Source: Antedon bifida
Taxonomy: Eukaryota; Echinodermata; Crinoidea; Comatulida; Antedonidae
Length of the DNA stretch: 64,000 nt
NCBI GenBank assembly: GCA_963402885.1
Contig: OY727093.1
Span: forward strand, 29,263,409-29,327,408
Direction of reading: 5' to 3'
The translations under genes and the position numbers were made by a program. Shown here in pieces: positions 1-11,829 of the stretch; the stretch's first letter is position 1, and every line of letters begins with the position of its first letter. The notes beneath the pieces were generated by a model that saw only the letters and a list, made by a program, of their open reading frames with translations, was not told the DNA's origin and did no database searches.

Positions 1-116
1 ATATATGGACATGATGATGTCATAGCACTGCCATATTTGGGAATATTCCTACCATATTTGGGCACGCACATCACACTTTTTTGTCAAACTAGTTCCATAG
101 TGTAGACAGAGCTTAA
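1..116. mobile_element. MITE family A, copy 1 (cut by window edge)
   Basis: Right half of a family A element, with core CATGATGATGTCAT, two CCATATTTGGG units and the terminal GTGTAGACAGAGCTTAA. The left half lies outside the window. Confidence 0.8.
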
Positions 117-211
117 CAACTTACTGTCAAAAAAAATATAACCCAAACCTGTATAAACTAGGCCTATTTATGCAAATAAATAGGTCAAATACTGAATTGA
201 AAGAGAAGTCT

Positions 212-375
212 TAAGCTCTGTCTACACTGTCAAACTTTATGTGACAAAAAAATGTGATGTGCCCATATATGGACATGATGATGTCATATCACCACCATGT
301 TTGACCATATCTCTACCATATTTGGGTACATCACATTTTTTTTGTCAAACTAGTTTGATAGTGTAGACAAAGCTT
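212..375. mobile_element. MITE family A, copy 2
   Basis: Full-length copy of about 160 bp. It begins TTAAGCTCTGTCTACACTG and ends with the inverted GTGTAGACAAAGCTT. The inner arms read GACAAAAAAATGTGATG and CATCACATTTTTTTTGTC. It lies upstream of the first CLCA exon in the window. Confidence 0.85.
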
Positions 376-1139
376 TATATTACAATCAGGCACAGCATCA
401 TCGCAATCACTACCGTGGATATAGAAAATAATATATATTTTAGTAATTATTAATAGTATTCATTAGTAGACGAGACAATTGCCTGATGCTGGCTAGGGTA
501 CCGTACTGATCTACAGTGATAGTGAGTGAACAATGTCACGTGGTATGGGAAATGAAAGCAAATTCTTAATACTTATAACAACAACTGTTTAAATAGGATG
601 TAAAGGTTTACACTGATATTATACGATGTATTGCACTAAATGACGATAAAGCACGTGGGGGTACTGTGTGCAAGGCACCGTATCACATTATCTTAATAAC
701 ATTTAACATTATGCCTACAATTACGGGACATTTTGTATACCAAAAAACGTAAATAATTATATTTTTTGGAAAACATAATAAATGATTTTACTAGGTCTAT
801 TTACCAACACTATTTTGTCAGAATTTTATTTGTTCATTAAAATTTTTCGAAGTAGTGAATACAGTTGAGAAGAATTATAAATAAAAACATTACAAAATCT
901 GTACAAGAAATAGCTCCATAAATATGCACACTAGATGTGCTATCTATTTATTAAGTAAACTGAATTTTTAAAATTAACGTCAATAAGGTTTGCTACGGAA
1001 GCCCATTCGGGCCACTAGTTAATTATATTTTAAGAGCTGTTTCTGGTGGCCGACACTTAAATTGCCCGATGTTTAAAAATATTAGAAGTGTCACACGAAT
1101 ATCATCATCACATTATTTTCTATCTATATTGTTATTTAG

Positions 1140-4100
1140 GTTAGAGTGACCAACAAAAAGAGTGTTACCCTGATAGCGCATGGCAAGTCATTAGGATCGT
1201 CGAAATCCGCCCTTCCTGACCCATTATACGACCAGCAAAACGCAGAAGGAACGAAACAACAACAAGAGGAAGAAACAGGACCGTTCCAGAGAGTGGCAAA
1301 CGGTGGAAGTTTTACATGTACTGGGGCCTGCACTGGTATGTTAAATATACGTACTCATACATTGTTCATGTTTTAAAATGGTGTTGATGCCATTATACTT
1401 TTAACAGATCTTTAGGCATGGCATTATTGCGTTAAAGATCAACGAATGCCAAATTTCTTGTCGCGAATAATAACTTTGTATTAAAACTGCCTAACATTAC
1501 AAATTAAAATGATGATGTTATTGAATTCAATAGTAACATAATCGAAAGTTCTGTTGTTGATATATTAATTGTATTTACCCATGGGTGGCGTACTGTGGCA
1601 TTACCTATTAGATGAAGCATTTTGTGAAGTTAATAATAGTATTAAATAGTTTTGCTTTTCATATGCAAGCCACAACTACATGGCATTACAATTGATTAAT
1701 ACGCCAGTAATACCACGCGCACATTTAAATGTTGATGATACATATTAAGGCTTTAGTACGCGCGCGTCTACATCGTGTCGGCTTGTTATCAAAAAATGCA
1801 AGCCTCAACTATATGGCGTTTTTCCAGGATTGATGAATTACGCCAGTGATACCACGCGCACATTTAAATGTTGATAATAGATTTTACGACTTTAGTACGC
1901 GCGCGTCTACATCGTGTCGGCTTGTTATCAAAAAATGCAAGCCGCAACTACATGGCATTCCAGGATTGATGAACACGGCAGTAATACCACGCGCACATTT
2001 AAATGTTGATAATAAATAGTACAGCTTTAGTACGCGCGCGTCTACATCGTGTCGGTTTGTTATCAATAAATGTACGCGTTGAGCTTAGCCTTACGTCTTA
2101 ACTTCGTTACCATCATATATACATTGTGTTAGAAATAAACAAGACTCAAGATTACAATCATAATTATTAGTCCCAGGGTTAAAACTTACTTTTAACATCA
2201 GCTTAAAGTACGTAGTTAACATACCCAAGATAATATAACAGTATGAATAACTTGTTACTTTTTTCAAACAAATTAATGACGCCAAATGCCCATATTAAGA
2301 CAATGATCTGGATTTCTTCGAGGGTAGTAATTATGTTTCGGTTTAGTCATGTTGACATTTGGAAATTGTAACATACATATTTGTCAAAAACGTAGTACTA
2401 TATAATTTTAGAAATTATACACCAAAAAAACAAATATCGCTTACAAAAAAATTGAGAATTGAGAAAATGGTTCAGTTTTCCAATCAACATCATCATCATA
2501 TCCAAGGCAGTGTATGGTTGCACATTAGCACGAGGTACTCTATGCTGATGACGCGGAAAACACATGGGCTTCCTGCATTGGATTTTTCTATTAAGTAGCC
2601 TAAAAAATAATGGACATGATTTCAAAGCTTATCACACTCACGCTAACTTTGAAACTAAACTTCCGAATTGACCATTTAAAAAAACTAATGTTAAATGTCA
2701 CAGACAGTGACATTCAAAACCCAATTGACATTCAATACGGGCCTTAGTGACATTCAAGACTCACCTAAAACGTTTCGGGTACCAAACAATATAACAATCT
2801 TATGAGATCATGTTCAGAATATGAGCACTGTTTCAATCATTTGACAGTGTAATTAACATATAACAATCTACATAATAGCCAATCAGAACTAGAATTCTCA
2901 GACCTACCCAGAATGTTATTACACTCTTCTATGAAAGAAACAATAAAATATTGTTGCTATTAATTTGATCATTGCCAAATAAGGTAAATCACACTCGAAT
3001 TTATCTACATTTTTCTATAAAAAATGCTCTTTTTTCAGCTGATCAAGGCCTACCCAGAATGCTATAATATATAAAGAAACAATATAATATTGTTGCTATT
3101 AATTTGATCATTTCCAAATAAGGCAAAACATACTCGAATTTATCTACATTTTTCTATTAAAAAAATATTCTTTTTTTTTCAGCTGATCGGGACCAATATC
3201 CTCCCTCTAGGATTACTGACCTAAGAGCACGCTTAGTAAGCTTCAACAAGAAGGAGGTAGAATTGAGATTCAAGGCACCCGGCGATGATCTCATGTATGG
3301 CAGAGGTTAGTCATTTCCACAAGATGCATAATTACGTCCTGTGTTTATAATTAAATAGCTCATTATCAGCTGATAGAGTCTGTGATACCTCGGTAATTTG
3401 CATAGTAAAAGGTGAAATATGCATACAATTAACTGAAATCAGATAATGATATAGTAAATAAATGTCTTGAGGTATTTCCTTTTAAAAAAAACTTCTCTTT
3501 CTTAACCAACACTGAAGGAAAGACTTGCTCTGTCTACACTATCAAGCTAGTTTGACAAAATAAAGTGTGATGTGCCCAAATATGGTAGTAATATGTCTGA
3601 ATATGGTAGTGATATGACATCATCATGTCCATATATGGGCACATCACATTTGTCACATAAAGTTTGATAGTGTACACAGAGGTTAAACATAATATGATTG
3701 GAAACATACTTTCTAAAACGAATAGCAAGCTTTTGAAATAAAAAAAATAACATATGCCTACGTTATCAAGCATACTTACATTATTGTCATAAGACATGTG
3801 ACATGCAAAATACACCCTTTTCTACAATTTGAAAGGTTTAATCACAAAATCGTTTCTTTGGTTAGCCTTACATAGTTTTCTCCATGACCTAATTTTCTAA
3901 AAAATTTAACTTGGAAACAATATTTTGATAAAAAAAAATTTAATGTTAGAATCTTATTTTTATATTTTCAATTTTCTAATTTATTTTCATTTACATTCAC
4001 AGCTAAAGAATATAATATTTACTACTCGACGAATTTCGATAATCTGTACAACAGTATTGGTGTAATGGCCATAACACCTGATCTGGTGAAAGAGGGCAGT

Positions 4101-4988
4101 CTTTCAACTCCGCTCGAGGCAGGACAAGAAGAAAAATTCAACGTCATTGTTCCCCAAGTTGGTAAGTTGTTTAGTCTAAATATATTTTCAAGTGAATCCG
4201 TTTTAATATCATACATCACAATAGCCCTTACATATATATACGAATATGTCAAGAGATTAAAACCACATCGTCTAAAAAACATAACTTTCATCAAGATAAT
4301 GACGATCTGATAAAGTGAAATTGAAGTTTACAACAAAAAAACGTACAAAACGTATACTAAAAAAAAAAATCTACATTTCTAATCTACAGGTGATTTTGCG
4401 TATACTTTTACGATTGTTGCTGTTGATGACGTGGGAAACAAAAGCCCAAGATCAAACTTCATTACAATTTCAGCCAATGACCACAGTGGGAAGATTAAAA
4501 CATGGGTCGTATGTGTCATTTTATTTGCAATTGCTGCTATTATTCTTCTCGCACTCATGGTATTCGTACTTTTGTATCGACGAAAGCTTCGCAATTCACA
4601 ACCTGAAAAACCTATACCAAAAAATCTATCCGCTTCTGAAATGGAAAAAGCAAATAGTCTGCGGATTAACTCAATGACAAGGCTTGATCCAACCTTAGAA
4701 TCAACCAAGAAAGAATCTCCAAAGAAAAAACGAGCACCGAAGCCTCCTACTGGTCACATGTCATGTTTTGAACCTGGTCAACTGAACTTAAAGAAGGGAA
4801 TAAGAAAAACTGATCAACGAGCAAGCGTACCCGCACGTCATTTACATATAGAACGCGCGCCAAAATACGAGAACGCTGACTTTAAAACTTACGAAAACGC
4901 CATGTTAGATAATAATGTACCACGTGGGCATGTACGAAGTACGGCCTTTCTTATAGAGAAAACAAATACTGTCATACATAAAATATGA
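1140..4988 (+). CDS. CLCA: Calcium-activated chloride channel regulator (CLCA), 3' part, 4 exons
   Basis: Coding exons are 1140-1335, 3183-3305, 4003-4161 and 4390-4988. They are joined by GT-AG introns, all in phase 1, giving 358 codons and a stop. CLCA proteins are secreted or membrane-bound regulators of TMEM16-type chloride channels; the metalloprotease and VWA domains would be encoded upstream of the window. What is seen: the family motif ANGGSF, then PPSRITDL and APGDD typical of the C-terminal FnIII-like domain, then a domain end with VAVDDVGNKS. Next come one transmembrane helix (starts WVVCVILF, ends FVLLY), a basic stop-transfer RRKLR and a tail of about 150 residues. The tail has PKKKRAPKPP and two YENA motifs that would fit the pYxN consensus for Grb2-type SH2 domains. 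The first exon starts with VRV, matching the family's YSxKVRA strand. The donor at 3306 (GTTAGT) is slightly unusual. Family assignment is confident; orthology to a particular CLCA is not possible. Confidence 0.9.
1663..2072. repeat. Tandem repeat, 3 copies of about 133-139 bp, in a CLCA intron
   Basis: Three successive units start at 1663, 1796 and 1935. Each runs from ATGCAAGCC through CCACGCGCACATTTAAATG to TACGCGCGCGTCTACATCG and GTTATCAA. Units differ by small indels and substitutions. The CG-rich pieces stand out against the AT-rich intron. Confidence 0.9.
2890..3190 (+). repeat. Imperfect tandem duplication carrying a decoy 3' splice site
   Basis: A block of about 140 bp occurs twice, ending near 3045 and near 3190. 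It holds CCTACCCAGAAT, AATATTGTTGCTATTAATT, a pyrimidine tract and TTTTTTCAGCTGATC. The second copy provides the real acceptor of the CLCA exon at 3183. The first copy (AG at about 3040) looks equally good but leads to an in-frame stop after eight codons. Confidence 0.8.
3525..3685. mobile_element. MITE family A, copy 3, in a CLCA intron
   Basis: Begins GCTCTGTCTACACTATC and ends GATAGTGTACACAGAGG. The core has two copies of the AATATGGTAGT unit and GACATCATCATGTCCATAT. It lies in the intron between the exons at 3183 and 4003. Confidence 0.85.
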
Positions 4989-6373
4989 AGTGAAATCAGT
5001 TAAGAGTCTGATGTTTATTTATGCCGTCTGTTTGCGCGTACCATACGTGCGTGCGCAGGTGTCGGGTAATATGGTAATATGAAGAACTCGACTGGTTGGT
5101 TACTTCTTGTTGAATGTACTGTATTAGCAAAGAAAAACTTTTTACGGTGATGAACTATATAATTTAGGCAAACAATGCATTGTAATATAGGCCTAATTTT
5201 ATATAAAAACAATTGTTTCATTTTTTAAAAAATTTTGATTATTATACGTGATCTATTTTGCGCATACATTTTTATCTAAGCCTATATGGCACGAAAAATA
5301 TAAGGGACGAAAAATATTTTGAATCCGTAGAATATAACGGTAATAATTATATTTCAGTTAGAAAATTGAGTTTTATTTGAACACGCCTTCGACGCATTAT
5401 ACATAATATTATAAAATCTAGTTCATATTGTTTAATATAAATATTGGTTTCTTTTCACTTGGCATTTTGTAGCATTTGTAAACAATACATTTTGTAGAAT
5501 GTGAATATACCATGGGGGTTGATGGGCATCATGCATTACGTATTTGGCATTATTTGCGCATTTTTGCAATGCATAGCGCCCTCAACTTTACGTATTTTGG
5601 CACGATGCTCACCAAACCGTATTATTTCCTTAAAGATGTTGTCTCCCCAAAAAATGAATATTAATTAAATCAGGCTTTGAATAGATTATTTTGTAATTTT
5701 AATAAAATTAATCCCTTTCTGTAAAAAAAACCCCAAAATTAATGTTTTCTCATACAAAATGACAAAATAAATGGTCAAATTCAACCAAAAACCCATTGGA
5801 CTATTTTTTGCTTTAAATTACAGTTTTTTCAGGTAAAGAATTTTTTTTTTCCGATTCAATTTTTGTTCAAAGTGGATAACTATTATGTGACATTAAAATG
5901 GCATATTCAACAACAAAAATTTAAAAAATTATTTTTTTCAGGGGGACAATACATCTTTAAATTAAACTATAGTAATTTTGTTTAAACCATGAAATAAATA
6001 TTTATTTACTTATTTATATACCATGAGTAAACAATGATGTCATTGTTGTACGAAACTTCATTCCATTTCATAATTTATATTCATTTATTTACAATATTAT
6101 ATTTATACTATTTATGTTGGCTATTTCTTCTAACCATCGAAAGTATTGCTTAATACAAATTATTATGCGGTTAAACCGGAATAGAATTAGAGCAGCGCAA
6201 CTCAACGAAATGATTACTTTATCAGTACAAGTCTGGCTCCCGTCAATACACCAGAGTTACTATTTATATCTCTAGTTTAAAGAAAAAAAAAACTAAATAG
6301 TTTCTATTTAAATCATTAAAACGTTATTTTTTTTACAAATAAAAGGTTGTATTTATTATATTTAATTCCTTAC
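4989..6373. other. AT-rich intergenic DNA after the CLCA gene
   Basis: No convincing coding exon. It holds the CLCA 3' UTR of unknown length and one family B MITE at 5631-5961. The remainder is AT-rich with no feature I can name. Confidence 0.5.
5631..5961. mobile_element. MITE family B, copy 1
   Basis: About 330 bp. The left end is TAAAGATGTTGTCTCCCC and the right end is its inverted form GGGGGACAATACATCTTTA. Internal landmarks shared with other copies are CTTTAAATTACAG, GTGGATAACTATTATGTGAC and AAAATGGCATATT. A TA dinucleotide at both ends suggests a TA target site as in Tc1/mariner-type MITEs (inference). Confidence 0.85.
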
Positions 6374-6536
6374 TAAAGCTCAGTCTACACTATCAAACTA
6401 ATGAAAAAAATGTGATGTGCCCAAATACGGTAGTGATATGCCCAGACACGGTAGTGATATGACATCAGCATGTCCATATGGGCACATCACATTTTGTTTT
6501 TTGTCACATAAAGTTTGATATTGTAGACAGAGCTTA
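6374..6536. mobile_element. MITE family A, copy 4
   Basis: Begins AAAGCTCAGTCTACACTATC and ends TTGTAGACAGAGCTTAA. The core has two units of the 'ACGGTAGTGATATG' type and a short CATCAGCATGTCCATAT. Confidence 0.85.
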
Positions 6537-6814
6537 AGGAAAACATATATTGGTTGATTGATATTGCAGTTCTTATATTCTTTAATCATGACCTATAACC
6601 TTATAACAAGAACGACATTCAGGGGGTGAGGAGGGATGACAAGAAGATAATTATACAGAGGGTCTAACCTTAATTCCTGAATCGAAAAGTGTAAAAATAT
6701 AGTTGATTAAAGACTGGATATTTATTTTAATTTAGGCGTGACAATGCATGTAAAAATGTTAACCCTTTTAAAAATAAAAACAATTCTGGGCAATGGTTAG
6801 CTCCGCTATTTAAG

Positions 6815-7026
6815 ACTACTTCAGTGTACCACACAATTCTTGTGTGCGCCCGATCATACACGAAATATACGTTCATAAACCTGTAAATATGGAACGCAAA
6901 TTGCGTAAAAGGACGTTCCTCGGTGATGGTTATACATATTTCATAAATAAACCGTATACTAACTGTTCTCCACAATTGAGTCAAGTTTCCGAATGTGATT
7001 ATAAAACATCTTTTAGTAACATTTAA
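6815..7026 (+). CDS. Candidate terminal coding exon, host gene unknown
   Basis: An open frame with protein-like composition runs from a possible acceptor (AG at 6813-6814) to the stop at 7024-7026. It encodes DYFSVPHNSC, then RPIIHEIYVHKPVNMERK, and ends QVSECDYKTSFSNI. A poly(A) signal AATAAA sits near 7112, about 85 bases after the stop. No homology is recognised. It could be an alternative last exon of the CLCA gene, part of an otherwise unseen gene, or chance. The acceptor has a weak pyrimidine tract. Confidence 0.25.
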
Positions 7027-7207
7027 ACGAACATTTTGTATCATATTATGTATATTTTGTAAATAGTTTATCGATGTTTTGCTTGGTTTATATTATTATG
7101 ACGATATTTAAATAAAAGCTGGTGATTGGCTAATGTATCTTTGTCGTATGTACTTATGCTAATTTATGTGAATGTTGGACACTGATCACTGAAAGTTAAT
7201 AATACTG

Positions 7208-7645
7208 CACTGTAAAAATAGTGTTTAGATATTAAACATGTATTTTGTACTAACTTTTCCACACGTTTAGCCATAAACATGTTTAGATATGAAACATGTT
7301 TAGGTACTAAATACATTCTAAACATGTAGTGTGTATCCAACTGAACACATCAGTGACGTGTTGATTGTTAAACATGTGGAGCAATATAAAAACACGTTTA
7401 GGTTTTAAACGTGTTTAATTTGCTATGTGTGGAGCTTTTCCCGCCACATTAAAATCGTATGCACGCAACGCTAAACACGTACCTAAACATGTTGACTGCT
7501 AAACGAGTGGAGGAAAACAACATGCAGCTATAAACACGTTTAGGTTTTAAACACGCTAAACATGTAACTTGTGCTTAAAAGCTAAACGTGTGGAAAAAGT
7601 GGGTACAAATTAGGTGTTTAAGATCTAAACACTATTTTTACAGTG
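7208..7645. mobile_element. MITE family C with internal AAACATGTTTA palindromes
   Basis: About 438 bp bounded by perfect inverted ends, CACTGTAAAAATAGTG on the left and CACTATTTTTACAGTG on the right. The interior is a long imperfect palindrome of alternating AAACATGTTTAG and AAACACGTTTAGG motifs. It can fold over its whole length. Only a left-end fragment of the same family is seen elsewhere, at 42808-42873. Confidence 0.8.
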
Positions 7646-8290
7646 TGATGATAGCATGTGATAATTATTTCCGCTGACGAGAAACAATATTGATTTGTCT
7701 GAATTAGCTGTTATACTAAAACGATAGCGAACGACGATAGATAAATATATATTTTTTTCTTACAAAAAAACAAAAAGAATTAGAACAGTTTTCATCAAAG
7801 AACTATCAGATCTAGTCCAATGACGTCATCAATAAGAACGTATGAAATCGTTATCTCCCTAGGCTTTAATACTGCCAGGTCTACTCATTTCAATATATAT
7901 AATTGGCATTTTCGTTTGGGGATTGTTTTTAAATATCTCATTGAAGCCTATAATAACTTCGGTACTTACCCTGGCGTCTACTGATGAACTGTAATGATGC
8001 CTGTGAGTGTCGTGGCTTCCAGCAGATTTTCATTTCTCCTGATGAAGCCAAGGTATATATCTACTAGTTGGCTCGACGCTTATCATTATCGGTTTCTCGT
8101 CTTTATTTGAACGCCAATATAGTCTTCTTACGATCTCATGTTACCAAATACCTTTAATATAATATAAATATAATTATAATTTTTAAGCTTGGCACTACTC
8201 TCTGTCAGTTTTACTTTATCGTTTATTGCGATACATACAAAATCATTTTTTTCACTCTTTCGATTTATATAATCAACTATATAATTCATG
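7646..8290. other. Intergenic DNA with a partial family E MITE
   Basis: At 7715-7830 the segment resembles the left part of the element at 44533-44889: it has AACGATAGCGAACGACGATAG and later CAATGACGTCATC. I see nothing else of note. Confidence 0.4.
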
Positions 8291-8296
8291 AATTTA

Positions 8297-8360
8297 AACA
8301 AGATCTATTTATTTATTTATTTAACATCTTTTATACAGGATTACACAATCAGATAAAAGA
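8297..8360 (-). mobile_element. Retroposon 3' tail fragment
   Basis: Read on the minus strand it gives CTGATTGTGTAATCCTG, then TATAAAAGATGTTAAATAAA with (AAAT)n. It matches a plus-strand tail at 20455-20520. This is probably the 3' end of a SINE or LINE; the body is not recognised. Confidence 0.45.
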
Positions 8361-9248
8361 AAACCTGTTTTGCATTGTGGCCCTGTCTTAAATACAAAAA
8401 AACTCAGGGGGAAAAATGTTTAGTTTTTGTGGGGAAAAAATGAGATCGATATCTAGCTTTGAATGAAGCAATTGTTGGGGAATATTTAATTTCAGTTGGT
8501 AGGTTTTTCCATATTTTAGCGCCTGCAACTTTGAACGACGAGTTCATCTCACTAATGGTATAGTATTTATTATATAATACATATTGATTGTACGATCGTT
8601 GTGAATACAGTACGAAAATCGTTTACGCCCTCAGGAGCAATTTGCTTCGCTACAAGTGAAGCATTTTGTCGACGTTTTAAGTTGCTGCTGTGGCGAAGAA
8701 CGGTACGTACGTTTTATGTTCGTCTTTATTACAAACCAACAATCTTGGAATATATCAGGAATGTTAGGTGCTCACTATACCTGACAGAAACACCGATTAT
8801 AATTAAGCAGTGGCTTAATTTCCACCGTATGTGTTTTGAAGTGTACTCTGTTGTGATATAACGCGTCAGAATATTGCTTTAACGCGTCAGAATACTGCTT
8901 AACGCGTCAAAGTCGTTACCTATCTAGGACGATGATAAAAACAAGTACATTTTAGCGGAATTAGGCTGAATTTGAACGGATAAAAGAGTAAACGGTTCCA
9001 TGTGATTATTCGAATATCCATCCAATCTGTAAAAGTCTTTCTAACACTGGGTAAATAATATGTGTTGAATTGTACACTGCAATGGTATTATTTTCATTAC
9101 AGGAAAATCGATTGAACCGTTCAAACACAATGTCACGTCGCTTCGCCGACATACAGTAAATATTTTTATTTGCAATTTGTAAAAGGAAGTCTATTCTATT
9201 AAAATACACTTACATTCAAAACGTGACTTGTTAGTATAATCAGTCAAA
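8361..9248. other. Upstream region of the C11orf96-like gene
   Basis: A short triple repeat of AACGCGTCAGAATA-type units lies at 8862-8910. No TATA box or other promoter element can be named with confidence. The transcription start is not visible. Confidence 0.4.
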
Positions 9249-9623
9249 ATGGCGACTGCAGCAGCCGAGAATAAATCAGTTCAAATGACCAGTGGACTAA
9301 TAGAATCGCCAGCCGATATTGTTTTTACGGAATCTCCATACGGAGAATCTCTTCGGAAATTCAATGTGACTACGGAATTCCCTAAACCGTTCAAGCGGCC
9401 GAATAAGCGACGCGGCCGTGACGGGAATAGGTATCGTACACAACCCGTAACATTTGCCGAAATAAAAGAGGTTGACGAAGAGGTTACCAATGCAGGAGAA
9501 AAACAAAAAAAGGATTCATCGTGGTTAAGAGGAAGAACGATGGAGAAACTAAAGGAATCGGATGTAGATGTTAGTAGCCAACACTTTGTAAAGTCAGTAT
9601 CGTTTGATAACACTCTTCATTAG
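9249..9623 (+). CDS. C11orf96-like small protein, intronless
   Basis: A single-exon gene of 124 codons plus stop. The start is ATG at 9249 in a good context (AAAATGG). The central motif RYRTQPVTFAEIKEVDEE (residues about 62-79) matches, from memory, the conserved block of the uncharacterised vertebrate C11orf96 family (RFRTQPVTFDEIQEVEEE). It is preceded by a basic stretch KRPNKRRGRDGNR and followed by charged, serine-rich sequence ending SVSFDNTLH. There is no signal peptide or membrane segment, so an intracellular location is likely. The family function is unknown. A poly(A) signal AATAAA lies at about 9904-9909. The codons look constrained and differ from the surrounding AT-rich DNA. The family call rests on one motif only. 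Confidence 0.7.
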   Translation: MATAAAENKSVQMTSGLIESPADIVFTESPYGESLRKFNVTTEFPKPFKRPNKRRGRDGNRYRTQPVTFAEIKEVDEEVTNAGEKQKKDSSWLRGRTMEKLKESDVDVSSQHFVKSVSFDNTLH

Positions 9624-11143
9624 AAGAAAATGAAATTAATTGTTTACGATTACGTCACAGTTCATGATTCGATAATGACGATGAATCATGACGTCTCGTT
9701 GATTTATATATATCTAGACAATAACTGGACACTTGGTTTGTTTGGCGACGTGCGTACATTTCATGTTGTCTTGCGCGCCCGAAATTAGTCAGATGACTCA
9801 ATACGCTGATGATGGAGTTATCGTTATGACGGCGAAATCTAGGAGATAGGCCTAATTGTAGTGTAAAAACCATGGTTTGCTAATATGCTAATTATCATTA
9901 GATAATAAAGCTTTATAAATGAAATATTCAATTTTATAGATGGATTATTGATAACACGAAGTCTTTGATATATTCAGTGCAATTTTACTTATGTCAAAAA
10001 CATAGTCCTAAACAGAGAATTGTCAACTCTCTGGTCCTAAAGTAATACTTAAAAAAACAGACGACATATTAATGAAAATATTGATATTCAAGAAAACGGT
10101 ACTGCGAGGTAAATGAACGGTACCATATCAATACCAGCTGACTTGCTCTGTAATTTATATTAGCTTGTAAATAGCAGAAGGAAATTACATTATTTTGAAG
10201 ATAAATAGTACAAAATGCACTTTATTCTCGTATCAATATTGTCATTTATGTATTGGATAAATATCAGAGAGTGATACAGTATACAATTAATAAATCACTC
10301 ATCCATAAGATACCAATCAACTGACAAACAAACCAATAGACATCCATCTTTGTCTACTACCACATTATAAAAATAACACAAGGGTAATTAATATTGAAAG
10401 GGAAATAGGGCCTACATCATATTGAGAATATTCCACATTGCAACAATGTGTGCTTGTTTTGATTTTGATACAATATTACTGCTTTTACTATCTATCATAG
10501 GAATATTTCGTAATACAGCATCTCATTTATATCACATGTGATGCCTGTATCATGTAAAGTTATGTTAAGGGTTAGGTTACTATAGACACATGTGATGTTG
10601 TATTACAAATATTCCTATGATACTTCGGAAATACATACACAGTACCGAGCATCGGCTGAAATTATTCGTCCGATCTTTTAGTGGCCTACATTCAATAATT
10701 TCATCATAACTATAATGTATTAAAATAATTCATAATATTGAATCATTATCAGACTATTACGCGTCGCGAATCGACGAAATACAAAAGGGTGATATTTTTA
10801 ATGCAAGTATGAAGATGTGTGCATATCGATGTGTACATACTGATTGAGACACGTTCAATACATCACAATAAGTACATAATGCACTTTCTCATTAACAACA
10901 TTACATCCAACATACCAGCACGACCGAAGCTATGTACGCATGCGCACACTGTGTCTGTTGGTATTGCATTTACTAATGGTGCAAGTAATGAAGAACCAAT
11001 ATTAAACAGAGGATCACATTATGGATCGTCAGGATTAATTGTGATGATGACGTTGATTATAATGATGACGTTATGACGATGAAGATGATAACGAATTATA
11101 GAAGTCACTGGAAGTAAAAGACAAACCATGGAGGATGAGTTCT
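9624..11143. other. Intergenic DNA between C11orf96-like gene and repeat cluster
   Basis: Contains the 3' UTR of the preceding gene (to about 9925) and a small inverted-repeat element at 10493-10622. No further gene is seen. Confidence 0.5.
10493..10622. mobile_element. Short MITE-like inverted repeat (130 bp)
   Basis: The left arm is TATCATAGGAATATTTCG, TAATACAGCATC, then ATCACATGTGAT. The right arm is the reverse complement (ATCACATGTG-type core, TTGTATTACAAATATTCC, TATGATA). Arms are about 37 bp with few mismatches. I saw no second copy in the window. Confidence 0.6.
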
Positions 11144-11571
11144 AAACTCTGTCTACACTATCAAACTTTGTATGTGACAAAAACATGTGAAGTATTCATT
11201 TCTTCTTTATTTCCATTCACAACAAAAACATAAATATACAGAAATATTCAATAAAAAACGAAAGAATGGAAAGGGGGAATCTCTGAAGCACAGCTTATAA
11301 GTAGAAACCCCCTGTTACAAAACAGTATATATATAAATAGAAATATGAAAAAGGCACAAGGGCATAGTCAAACAAAATGTAACTTTTAAGAAAATGCAAT
11401 CTTTTTTATATTAACAAAAAAAAATAGTAATTGTAAAAAATACCTGTTTTAATCAGAGTATTGCAAAAGTAAGTACTCACATTATGGACATGATGATGTC
11501 ATATCACTACCATATTTGGGCACATCACATTTGTTTAGTCAAACTAGTTTGATAGTGTAGACAGAGCTTAA
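11144..11571. mobile_element. MITE family A, copy 5, split by a nested insertion
   Basis: The left end is at 11144-11190 (AAACTCTGTCTACACTATC, then GTATGTGACAAAAACATGTG). The right part is at 11481-11571 (ATGGACATGATGATG to GTGTAGACAGAGCTTA). Between them lie about 290 bp of unrelated AT-rich DNA flanked by AAGTATTCA and AAGTACTCA, which may be a diverged target duplication. Confidence 0.75.
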
Positions 11572-11829
11572 TTCCTCCATGGATAGACCAGAGACATTAT
11601 AGCAATATTACTGCACTGCCATAAAACAGTACAGCGAGATAGGTACAAATTGAGATTTAGTTAAAACAATCCATCAATCAACATCAAGGCGGACTACAAC
11701 TATAGATATGTCGTGCTAAAACTAATTGAAAGTTAGTGGGTTGTAAAATACACTTGTTTAATCATTTCTAATTCGTGCATTAGTAAAATGGGTCAGTGGG
11801 TTATGAAATACATAAATCACTTAAACAGT

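Noticed and set aside
8601..8861. 86-codon frame upstream of the C11orf96-like gene
   Set aside because: No recognisable motif, no splice or poly(A) context, and composition like random translation.
9281..9613. 110-codon minus-strand frame opposite the C11orf96-like gene
   Set aside because: It is the antisense shadow of the plus-strand gene, which carries the family motif.
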